Assembly (NCBI GenBank): GCA_016801845.1
Contig: CM028928.1
Location: 12,990,827-13,054,826 of the forward strand
From: Polydactylus sextarius
Lineage: Eukaryota; Chordata; Actinopteri; Polynemidae
Length of the DNA stretch: 64,000 nucleotides
Direction: 5' to 3'
The notes beneath the pieces are model-generated. The model searched no databases. It had not been told where the DNA came from and was given only the letters and a program-made list of their open reading frames with translations. Of this stretch, positions 14,401 through 26,483 are shown piece after piece. How positions within the stretch are numbered: position 1 is the first letter of the stretch; each line of letters opens with the position of its first letter. A program made the translations under genes and the position numbers.

Positions 14401-17400
14401 CTGTCTTCAGTGTTCTTTGTGCTCACGTTGATTATAATGATCGTAGGGATACTGGCAGTTAGGGTCAACTTCAGATCAATGTCCTTAGAGCTGAAGAGAA
14501 TTCAGTATTAGGACACTTACCACAGAGCTACATGCAAACTAACTTTTATCCTTGTTTTCCACTGAAACTTAAACATAGTTTATCTCATATTTTGAAAACC
14601 AATAAATAATACTTCCTCTCCCTCTGGCTCTTGTAGATCTTCATTTTTGAGAACAACATCTACTATCGATCTACAGTGGAGAGCCGCTCCATTCGCCTCG
14701 TGTCGACCGGCAAGGAGGGAGTCATCTTCAATGGGCTCAGTGATTGGCTCTATGAAGGTAAGCCAGAAACAAAAGGCTCTGCAGTTAAAGTGATAAAGGG
14801 TCAGTACACTGAAATCAAAAACTCTCTTATCAGTGCTTGTATAAAGGCACACACAGTTTTGGTCTCACACACTGAGGATTTGAGATATCTGCCTGTGAAC
14901 CATCCATTTTTCAGTACTTTTCACCATTTTTATGAAAACAAAGTAGTTAATGTCTTTGCAAAGTAAGCTAACTTGCTAAATCATAAACCAAACTTGTTTC
15001 AGGCCAAAGTTGTTAACAAGGATTCTTGACATTTGACTTTGACATTGACCTTGACCTTTCACCTCAAACCACACAAACCATGGACATTCATATAAGCATA
15101 CATGTGGATGCTCATATGAATGTCCACATGTAAACTCGTGTGAATGTCCAAGGTTTGTGTGGTTTGAGGTGAAAGGTCAAGGTCAATGTCAAAGTCAAAT
15201 GTGACCTCAAAAAAGACAAAATTTTCCCGCAACTCCCGCAGAATTTTTTTGTAGCATTCATTAAATCCTTACAAAGTCTCCTCTACATATATTATTTGCA
15301 TGTGCAACTGAACTGATCAGCAGCAGGATTCAATCCACGAGGAGATAATGTTAGTTCACTCAAATCCTAGCAAACAGACAGCAGAGTTAAATAACTCCAG
15401 GAGTTCAGAGAAGCACAAAATTAATCTTCCACGATTCCTCTTCAGGGTAAAATTATCCCTGATAAATACCAGAATCCCTCTGGATGCTGCAGAGGTCAGT
15501 GGATTTGGCAGAAAATCAGCACTTGATGCAGTGGTTTGTGTAACTGTCCAAGAGAGTGCAGTCACTCTGTAAATCTGCTCTGCACAAAGTTAAAGCTGTA
15601 ATTTTGGTATAAAAACCAGGTAATTGTGGTTTTCATTGAGGCATTTTTTTTTTTTATAATGGCTTCAGTACCATTATGGCTCCTGATTAACTGGGACTCC
15701 AAAATGCTTTTGCTTTTGTATTCAGATTGAAAATCAAATATCAATTGGCAATTTCCAAGGACAAAAATGAACTCAATACAGCATGTGACAACCTTTATTC
15801 TACTCTTTTTTTTAGAATTGTGAAATGTTCTACAGTTTCATGGCAACTGAGCAAACACTCTGTGTTCCCTGTTTCTTTACTTTGTAGCTTTTAGCTGAGA
15901 GTGTTTTGTCAAACTTGACTTAACATTTGTGCATGTTTAACAGAGATAGTCCCAGTAGCACATACAGTACTGTGTAAAAGTTATAGGCATCCCACATGTT
16001 TTGTTTTAGCAGTACTGTAAAGACCATACATATTTATCTCTCACTTTCTTTATGCAGGTATTATAAGAAAATACAAGAAATTTATACAAAGTATTTAAGA
16101 ACACATAAAATGTACTAATGATTATGCATTCATACTCTAGCCACCCCCAGATTTATCACCCTAGCAGTGCTTCAATGACCAACAACCACAAGGGGTAAGC
16201 TGTTGGCTGAGTCACTGTTCCACACTCAGATCACTAATAGACATGCCTAGTCTGCTATAAGCTGACTGAGATATGACAGGGGTCTCGACATCAGCTGCTG
16301 ATCTCACCTTGGTCAAAATGGGAAAACCAATGGCCAAAGGATGATATAGAAAGAGTCCCGATGAGACAAACTAGGGCAGAATTCCTCCTCGGTGAACAAT
16401 AAAGAGGGTCATGAGAGACCTAAAGCATGTTTTGGTTGGTGCCATAATGCCTTGCCAATATGCTTGTCACTGCAGCATCTCTTTTGGGTAAACCAAAGTG
16501 AAATCAGCAGCTGATCCAAAGACCCCTGTCACATCTGGAAGTGCCAACAGTTTCTGGCAGGCTAGGCATGTCTATTGGTGATCTAGGTGTGGAACAATGA
16601 TTTTGTTATCAGTTTAATCCTTGTGATTGCTGGTGTCACTGAAGCACTGCTGGGGCAACAAATCTGGGGGTGGCCAGAGTCATTGGTACATTTTATATGT
16701 TCTTAAATATGTTCTTTGTATAAATTTCCTATATTTTCTTATTATATCTGCCTAAAGAAAGTGAGAGGTAAATGTGTATGGTCTATGTATGGTCACTGCT
16801 AAAACAAAGCATGAGGGGGTGCCTATAACTTTTAACAGTACTGTATGTGTAAAAATATCTTAGAAAATAAAACTGAAACTACCTGCATGCCAGCATTCTT
16901 CATGTGATTTGGTTGAACCAACTCTGTGATCATTGTCCCAGAAAGCACCGGCACTCTCATTACTATAATGTGAATACTCTCCAGGAACACATGTATTAGG
17001 GGATAATGATATGAGGCAGGCAGACTCCCCAGCGTTTCCAGCCACATTAATATTGTTGGCATGTGGCACTTGATTTCCTGCAGGTAAATTAAAAATGGAA
17101 AGTCTGTCAATTTGCTTCTGCTTTACACCTCCACCGAAAACGAATGAATGTTCTACATGGGTTGATTTGCATTAATTCAGCGGTGGCGTGTGTTGTACAC
17201 ACTCTGATACAGATGTCACGGTTCTCTCCAAGCATCAACGCTGCCCATCAAAGTCCACCTGTGTGCTTTGCTGTAAAAAAAAGGAAAGAAATGTGATGGC
17301 TTCTGCGTTAGCGTTTATCTAATGAATTTATATGTACTGCACTGGATAAACTCTCTGCACTGGCGGAACAGTGTTTTAATAACAAAACATGAAGGGGATG

Positions 17401-20400
17401 GGAAATAGCAAACTTGTATACAGAGAGATAAGAAAAAATAGAGACAGCTTATAATATAGAACAAACTGTTAATCCTTGATTAACACTATAAAACAATATC
17501 TGTTTGGAAGCAGCCGCCACCAAAGATGCCTCTTAGGACTTAAACAGCAAGACACAGAGGTTATCTAAGGTCACCGCCACACTAAGACGAGAGCTGTGTG
17601 GTTCTTTCCCTCCACAGGACTCCCCCTGTTTTTTATTTAACGTTGTCAACTCACGGCTCCTCTTATCTCTGCATTAAGCCAGCCTGACATTTAAAATCAC
17701 ATCCATCCTTCAAGAGCAATATCCATTCTCGGCCATTTAAACATTAATCAGCACGATATTGCTGTGTCTGACCCCTTGACTCATATTTATGGGCTGCTGA
17801 AGGCCTGGTAATTTACACTCATCATTTATTGACCAGATAAATCTTTCTCCAAGAGATGAAACATGGTCAGATTCATAATGATGTGATCAAAATGAATCAT
17901 AAAACAAAAGAACTGTAATTTGTTTATTCCTGCATGTTAGTTTTGTTAAGTAGAATGTGTGATGGGATGCCGAAATACACCCGGTCCTCATTTGGTGTGA
18001 TAATGAACAAGATCTTTAATATTTAAAAAGAAAATGTACAAAACTAAAACTAATGCAGCCCTGCGCTAAAACTTACTGTGCATTCATGAAGGTCATAATG
18101 TTCAAATCATGCCCCTGTGAATAAACCCAGGTCCATCAGAAATGTTTTTCCCTGACCTCATCCATCACCTTTGGGCTGAACTGGATGCTAGCATCTGCAG
18201 GATGGGGAAGAGGAGGGGGTGAGTTTTAGAAGCTGAGCCAGGTTGTGTAATATTTACGTTCATCAGTGAGACTGCAAGGCAAGAGCTTTTCCATGCTAAT
18301 GACTCAGACTGCGCTCTGGCCAAGGTCAAACTGAGGCTCAGAGTGCCGCTGAGGAGAAATTAGGTCTTAAGCTCCGCCTGTCGCTACGCCGGCGCTTTGA
18401 TGCTGAGGGGGGGTGAAAGGTTGACGAGTAATCTCCCAAGCTTGAATATCCTCCGGCTTTCCATCACTGCCCTAATCCGTGACTGCGTGTTTGTTTGTTT
18501 GTTGTTTGCATGCAGGAGAGACAGGGAGAAATTGGAGAAAAAAAATATAACCTAAATTAAAAAAAGAGGAGATGCAGCCAAGACCCCCGTCGGCTGTATG
18601 TAATAGTCTAAATTGCTTCAGGAGACTCTCAAGTGTTCTGTCATCTGTCTGCTGTCTGATTATTGAGGCTGCTGACACTGACACAACCTGCAGCGTGACG
18701 CAGCCCGAGGAAACAGCTGTTTATTGGGCTCTGGTGCGCCAAGAAAAAAAAAAAAAAAAACGGCATGGCTTTGATTTGTGTCGTGTTTGCCCTCGTAGAT
18801 GTTTGGCTAGATGGCTGTTTGCATCGAGCTGCTTGTTCATAAGTTGTTTCTGTTTATCACTCTGTTTGTGTCAAAGCCTGCAGGGCTCAGACTAACCACA
18901 TAATCAACACTCGCATGCTGGAAAAGCGAAGATTAATAAAAATGTTGGTTTTAAACACTTTTGTAGAACTTTTATTTTTCTAACTGCATCTAAGCTGGAA
19001 ATGTTTGTCATCTGGTGAAGATTGAAGATTAGGCATTTGTTTCCTTGATGTTGTCATTGAGGGATGTAATTTAAGTTATTTATATCATCATTTGAGGTCC
19101 CACTCTTGATCATGTTTAAAATTATGGGTAGACAAACCTCCTTAAAGAAAGATTGCCACCTAATGCCAAGTCACATCATCTAAACTTTTGTGTATATTTA
19201 ACATAGAAATGTAGAATTTTCTTTTGGGATCGAACTTCCAAAACTGTACACGAGACTTTGTGGACGTTTAGTAAATTCTCACCTCAATGTGTCATGTGCT
19301 TTTCTATTCCTGCTCAGTTATCACTTGCACTGTCACCTCAGTCAGTGCAGTGGTAACACTGCTTCAACAGCTGTTTCACTTTTTTTTTTTCTTCTTTGGC
19401 ATGTTGAGTGAGAAGCTACAGTGTCACATCATCTGATCTCATCTCGTTTCATCTCATCAAACTGCTTGTTTGATTTAAGTGAGCCAGGAAGGAGGTGTTG
19501 TCACATTTAATAGTAATTAAGATTGGTTTTAAATTTATACATTTATTCATAGTGAATATGTCTTGATTGTGCTTGTTGTGTGATTAACAGAATAGATGTT
19601 ACATGCCTCAGGCTAAATATTCAGAGTTAAACACATGAAGTTAAAGTAAATAGGTTTAGTAAAAAAAAAGAAAAAAATAGGTTTTGGTCTAACATCTGTG
19701 CCAGACTCTTGAAATTAGAACAAAAGCTGAATTTCTTCCTGCTGTTCTACTTCATGTTTTCAGCATGTGACACTGCTGCCCTCTGTTGGAAACATGTGCC
19801 CATTTTTTTTCCCTAAAGAAACAATCAGTTTGATCCATTTGCCAATACAGATTAATTTTGCAATCGTACTATAGTGACTATTATACTAGGGCTTTTTTTT
19901 TTTTTTTTTTATTTATTATTCCTACAAAGAGCAAAAAATTAGCTAAATTTATCCTGGGAAGTTTGATATTCTTCTCTCTTTTTCTAGTTTCTCATTAGCT
20001 CAGTCTGCCTCAATCTGTCATCGTGCTCTCATTATTTCTCACTGACCACTTGACTCATAGTATCTCATGCATAATAATACCCCTCAACTCGGTGAATAAT
20101 GTAGTATGCACAGCAGAATGGAAAACACGGAGAGAGAAGATGAGCCTCTGACAGCTCACCTTGCTAATCATCACAATGAGGCGTGTGGAAAAAAAATAGA
20201 GACACGATCTCATTACCTAAAAGAAAGAAAATGAGAGTTGTCTCATCAGAAGTGGTTCACTCACGCTCACTTCTCTCTCCTTTGTATCTTCATTTCTTTT
20301 TGTTACTACACACACACACACACACACATCAGGATGCTCATAGAAGCTTAACTACTGTGTCCTCCACCGGTCCAAGGTGACTCCTCAACCGAGTGGAGCT

Positions 20401-21138
20401 GACAGCTCGGCGGTTCCACTAGACATGGAAAGGTTTTAAAGCTGTCATGTTGGAGTTAGCAGGCAGAGGTGGGATTGGCCATGCAGGAAATGGTTTTTAT
20501 TGTTATTATTATTATTTTTTGTTTATTTATTTTTCATCCGACAGTGTGATCCAATCATTCCCCGCTGAGCTTTGCCAGAAGGAAGGAAGTAGCCGAAGAC
20601 TAACCTGACAACAGGAAACCATTAGTCCTATATCCTGTCATGTCACCAACACAGATGGAGTTGTGGAGTTGTGCAGATGTGAAATTATGATTAAAAAATA
20701 TTCCACAGATGCAGCAGCTACTTATGCAGAACTGTATTAGAGAGCAAATGTATATAAACATCTGTACTGTGGGCGATTGTGAAATGATGCTGCATATCCA
20801 CCAAGCTTGGCACAGTTAATGAAAATGCTAATTGGTAGTTGTTGTCTGTTAATTCCCTAAAGCCAGCACCCACTACCACAGATAAACAGCATTAATGAAA
20901 TTTTAATTGCAAAACTTGATATAAATATAGCTGGTGGCAGGGTGTAACAATAAAGTCGGACTGTTTCGATGCTGTCTGCATCGTTGCAGACTTTATAATG
21001 AAGCATGATTGTCACGGCCGTGCTTTATATTGTCAGAAAGTTCCCTCAGCGAACTGATATTTGCATATTTTTGTTAATGAGTCACTGTAGAGATGAAGGA
21101 CTTATACTGCTCTTGTCCCCATTTTTTCTGCAAATAGA

Positions 21139-21216
<78 letters not shown>

Positions 21217-24200
21217 TGCATGCCTGTGTGAATGCTATGTGATTTTATCCGCACACACGCTCACACGTGTGCAAACACACAAGAAAGAGCCTCATGGGAA
21301 CCTACTAGGTCATGACTGAATTGAGCTGAAGTGAGTTTCTGGCTGAAAATAGTACACACATGTACACACATGCAAGCACACACTCAGGTAACGACAACAA
21401 CAGCTACAAAATAAATAAATAAATAAATAAAACTTTATCTGGTAAAGTGGATGTGTAGTTGCTGTAGCTTGTGTGAAATTGCTGTTTGGTTCATTTCTAG
21501 GAAATGTGGCTCAGGTCTATTTCGGTGAAATGGCTGTGCTGAGATTAAAAGCTGTTGTGATTTATGACTTGAGTATTTGTGTGTAGGTTTCACAGAGGGA
21601 TACAGCGAGAGAAAGTCAGTCCACATATAGCAACCAGGTCAAACAGGTACAGGAGTGTATTTCTTATAGGACATACAGGACACATTTTTATTTTGACTTT
21701 CGGAAGAGAAATCTGGAAAATCTGTTTGTTTTTTTCTATTAAATGTGTCATTGGCATTTTCTCATGGGATTTACATTTGACACTTATGTAGCCAACTATT
21801 TCTCAGCTTTACATCCATAAATTAACAATTTAATGAGTTTCTGTGAATAAAGAGTGATGTGGTACAAAAGGACAAATTCAATTGACACAGTACTTTATCC
21901 ATTTCAAAAGACATTTTCCCAGAATACCTGTAAATTATAACTCTGACAAGTTACAACAGTGTGATTCTGTTGGCCTACAGCCATGTAATTAACTTATGTT
22001 AACTGTTTCTGGTTTTTAATCACACTCAATATGATTGATGATCGTTTTGTTCTGACTCTTCCAGAGGAGATTTTCCAGTCCCACATTGCTCACTGGTGGT
22101 CTCCAGATGGTGCGAGGTTAGCATACGCTACCATCAACGACACGCTGGTGCCCAAGATGGAACTACCAATGTTCACAAATATACCTTACCCAATGGGGAA
22201 AGAGTACCATTATCCTAAGGTATACATTTTACCTCTTTACATCACTGCTCTGTATCATAAATCACGTTACAAATGCACTGGTTTTCTTATGAAAGTACTT
22301 TTCATAGATCTTCAAGCAAAGTTTTCACACTTTTTTTTCTCCTCCTGTTCAGGCTGGTGAAGAGAACCCAGTTATCACTTTGTATGTTGTGAACCTTAAC
22401 GGCCCTCTTCACACCATCGAGATGAGAAGACCTGATGATCCCAGGATAGGGTGAGACGTGCTAAACATTGCCAAACATTCTACATATTCTGTCATGCACA
22501 ATAATATAGACAGTTACATAAACACTATGCAACTGTTGTTGCCATCGTGCATATCCTACATAGATTCTGTATATTCTGTTTCTCCAGTGATACATTTTAC
22601 TTAATGTAGTCCCGTATTTAATTCCATTAAGTTTAATGCGCCCATTTGCGGCCATCATTTTTATATCTAATTTTTTATTCCTCCTTTGCTTTGGCTCATT
22701 ATACCGTATGCTGCTCCGATGTCTCAATTTCTCTGCAACAAATCATAAACGTTTCATCTCTTTTTAAAATTCTACCATAACTTGCAATTAGTGAACGTTT
22801 TGGCAATTTTCTTATTACTTTTTTTAGTCATCTTATTTTTGAATATTTACCCTCTAACGCTGTAGTTTTGCAGCCTTTAATACATAAATGATATAAGTTA
22901 GTCATTAAAAAAAAATACCTCTGTTTGTTAGTGAATACTACGTGACCATGGTGAAATGGGCAACCTCCACCAAACTGGCCATCAACTGGTTGAACAGAGC
23001 GCAGAACATCTCTATACTCACACTGTGTGAGGCCACAACAGGAGTTTGCACTAAGGTAAACTGAAGTCCAGTGTGTTTGTTACATGCGCTGGATTTATAA
23101 AAGACTATTTTCACGTCCCAACTAATTCTGTCTATAACCCACTATGGGTTTTTTTTAGAAACATGAAGATGAAAGTGAAGGATGGTTGCACAGACAGGTG
23201 AGAATTCTGACACGTGTTATGGGTGATGGTAAATTAGCTAAGATAGAGACAGATTTTTAGATGTTTTATTAGATCAGTGATATCAATTATATGTGTCTTC
23301 AGAATGAGAGGCCTCTGTTTTCCAAAGATGGGCTCAAGTTGTTCTTCACTCGGGCCATTCCTCAAGGAGGCAGGGGCAAGTTCTTCCACATCTCCATGTC
23401 CATCTCCCAGGTAAGAAAAATATTTGTATACAATACCTAGGTAGAATATTAGAATTAGAAAACATGGGTCACATTGAGTAGCATCATTTAGTTTTTTATT
23501 CTGACATCATGTTTACTTCTCCACATCCCAAAGCCCAACACCAGCACAGACACACTGCAGTCCATAACCTCTGGAGACTGGGACGTCACCCAAGTACTGG
23601 CCTACGATGAAGATAGCCAGCTGATGTAAGTGCCCACACACCGCAGGCAACACTTCTACCAAAATGCTGTACCTTTTTTTATTAGGACATGTTGTTTATT
23701 TGCAAACAAACAAAAGTTCCACAGATGTATCATGTGTATATATTGCATATTCTGTTAGACGTTTGCCTTGCAGGGGCATCAAAAATATATGTTCAACTCT
23801 CTATAACCTTTACACAATAAACGTGTAAGCTGCCTCTGGAAATAATTAATATGTTAGCGAGAACTCTCAGCTTGAACACTATTCACCATGGTTATGAATG
23901 GCTAAATGATCTTGTTCATGTTTTATTTCTTAAGAAAAAACGTGAGGATTTTCTCAATTGAGGGGTGGGGGTGGGGTGGGGTGAATGTTTCAGAACCATG
24001 GACAGGGACACAATCAGATACTGGGGTTCTCTGTCTCTCTCTGTGGTGCTGAATCCCAGCAGCTGAATGTTTCAGCACAATCAGCATAGTGAAGAAGATG
24101 GACTGTTGCTGCCCACTGAGAAAACTATCCTTTTTGCCCTTTATTGTCAAGACGTGCATCGATTATGATCTACAAAGGTCATTCAAAAAATTCTAGGCCT

Positions 24201-26401
24201 CACCCAGAAGGAGTTGGAGAAACAAGACAGTTTGTCACTCTTTTTTAATATAGTCCTCCTTGACTTCAATGCACTTGGTCTAGCAATACTCAAGCATTGT
24301 TATTCCATCATGGAAGAAGGTGGAATCCTGGTCCTCCAAAAGCTACTGCAGCTACTGCAACCTGAGCAGTGTGAACAGGCACATTATTCTGATGCAAAAG
24401 CACACCTGCCCTCAGCTTCCCACTGCGTTTGGACTTGATTGCTTCCTTCAATTGTATCAATTGTGATGCATAATTATGTCCATTCATAGTTTTTCCCTTT
24501 TCCAGGTAGACTATCATAATTACACCTTCAGAATCCCAGAAAACAGAAGCCATTTCCTTGCCAACAGATGCTGCCTGATTGAACTTCTTTGGGGGGGAGA
24601 ACCACAGGGTTTCCATTGTTTGCTTTTAATCTTTGATTCAGGTTCAAAGTGGTGAACCCACGTTTCATCTTGAGTCACTAATCGGCTATGGAAATTCTCA
24701 GTGTCAGCCTGTAAAATGAATCAGAAGTGTTATGGAAATGTCAACCCTCTTCAGCTTCTGTTCTGGAGTCAGCATTCTTGGGAACCATCTTGCAGACAGC
24801 TTGCTCATCCCCCATCCTCCTCATTTCAGTTTAAAAAGTATGGACTTGGTGCCTGGATGGCCGAATGGCGCACCACGTTGGCGTATATGCCTTGCAGTTG
24901 TTCGCTGGTTCAGGTCCCGACGGAGTCGACCTTTCCTGCATGTCCTTCCCCCACTCTCCTCCCTGTTTCCTGTCTCTCTACGCTATCTCTGATTAAAGGT
25001 AAAAATGCCCAAAAAATGCTTTAAAAAAACAGTGTGGACTGAACCAGAACTGATGCCTATAGACTTGGCTATCTGCTGGACAGAACCATGCGGTGAATGG
25101 CATCAACTTTTTCATAGTTGAAGTTTTTGGATGACCTGACCGAGGGTGATCTTCTGTGGTCTCCCTGCCCCATTTGAATTCTGCAGCCCACTTCTTCACA
25201 GTTGTGAGTAGGACGGGGAGTCCTCAGCAAGTGTCTGTACTATGTCTTTGTGAATTTCTTTGGGTGTCATACCTTTTTTGCAGATATTTTATGACTGCTT
25301 GGGCCACTATTTTGTCCATTTTTGGATTTTTCACACACCTCTTACCTTTGCGTGTGACTCACTTGCACAGAAATTAAGACAGAAATCTGAAATTATTTTT
25401 CTAACTTCATAAGAAGTAGTAGTGTGTTGCAAAAACAAAATTGTTCAGCTATGACTGCTTTTTCTGGGTGAGGCTTAGAACTTTTTGAACGACCCTTGTA
25501 TGACTACTTCATAGAGCCGGTTTTGAGAAGCACAACCACACTCTTTGTATATCGTGTTCCTGTGCCAGCTCATATGTTTCCACACAATAACATGCTCTAA
25601 ATGTGCAGGGTGTAAAAACACCCGCTGTCACTGTTGCACTCATGAGGAGTGTGACTCATCCCCCAGCGTTCACAGATAATTTCTCACCCACACTTCAGGC
25701 CACAAGGCAACTGAGATCTGACTAACATGATCTCACATGTACTGTGCACACCTGGATTTACACAGATGCACATACATGCACAGCAGTATATAAATATATA
25801 TAAATATAGTTCCATGTGTTAACTTGAAGTATGAACTCTCCAACTCAAAAAATTCTTCCCCAAAGGGTTAAGATTTGGCCTACTTCTCTTCTAAAAGGAT
25901 TCATCCCCGCTTTTTGTCCTCCATCATTCATTTATGAAACTTCTATTCCAGTGAGTGGTTATACACATCCCCAAGAGTCGAACACAGCTCTGCTAAACTC
26001 AACAAATCATACCCAAAATATTACTGCGATTTGCAGTTCTCCACTACAAATTGATTTATATGTTGTTTTTCCCTTCATTCATGTAGATACTTTCTCAGCA
26101 CAGAGGATGGTCCAAAGAGAAGACATCTATACAGGTAATGACTGACTTTACGGCACCTGAACCAGCTGTTGTTTTGAGGAAAAAAAGTTAATTTTTTTTT
26201 TTGTTTCCATAGCGCTGACACATTTGGTTCGTTCAACCGCCGCTGCCTGTCCTGCGCCTTGTCCGACAGCTGTGGCTTCATCAGTGGCTCCTTCAGCTAC
26301 AACATGAGCTACTTCCTGCTCAACTGCCAAGGTAGCCAGCACCACACCGTCTCTCTCTCTTATCTTACTCTACAAAGGTAAATTGGAATCAGTGTGAAGG
26401 G

Positions 26402-26483
<82 letters not shown>

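Larger units (their letters stand above)
14758..22064 (+). other. dpp6 intron, about 7.3 kb, the largest complete intron in the window
   Basis: It contains a hairpin element (15029-15202), a long-inverted-repeat Tc1-like element (15965-16843), a TG microsatellite (21142-21213) and an AAAT run near 21410. Two segments resemble regulatory DNA (about 17690-17880 and 20690-21010). The phase of the flanking exons (G|AG) shows that no exon between them is required. Confidence 0.7.
23626..26086 (+). other. dpp6 intron carrying a mariner element with a nested SINE
   Basis: Over half of this 2.5 kb intron is the mariner copy at 24173-25498. The remainder has a G-rich run near 23963-23985 and no coding signal. 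Confidence 0.75.

Noticed and set aside
22031..22360. 109-codon open frame with strong protein similarity
   Set aside because: Only 22065-22219 is exonic; the ATG and the tail are intronic read-through of dpp6.
24866..24930. Possible tRNA gene
   Set aside because: A- and B-box-like motifs belong to the tRNA-derived head of a SINE; no cloverleaf acceptor pairing is evident and a SINE body follows.
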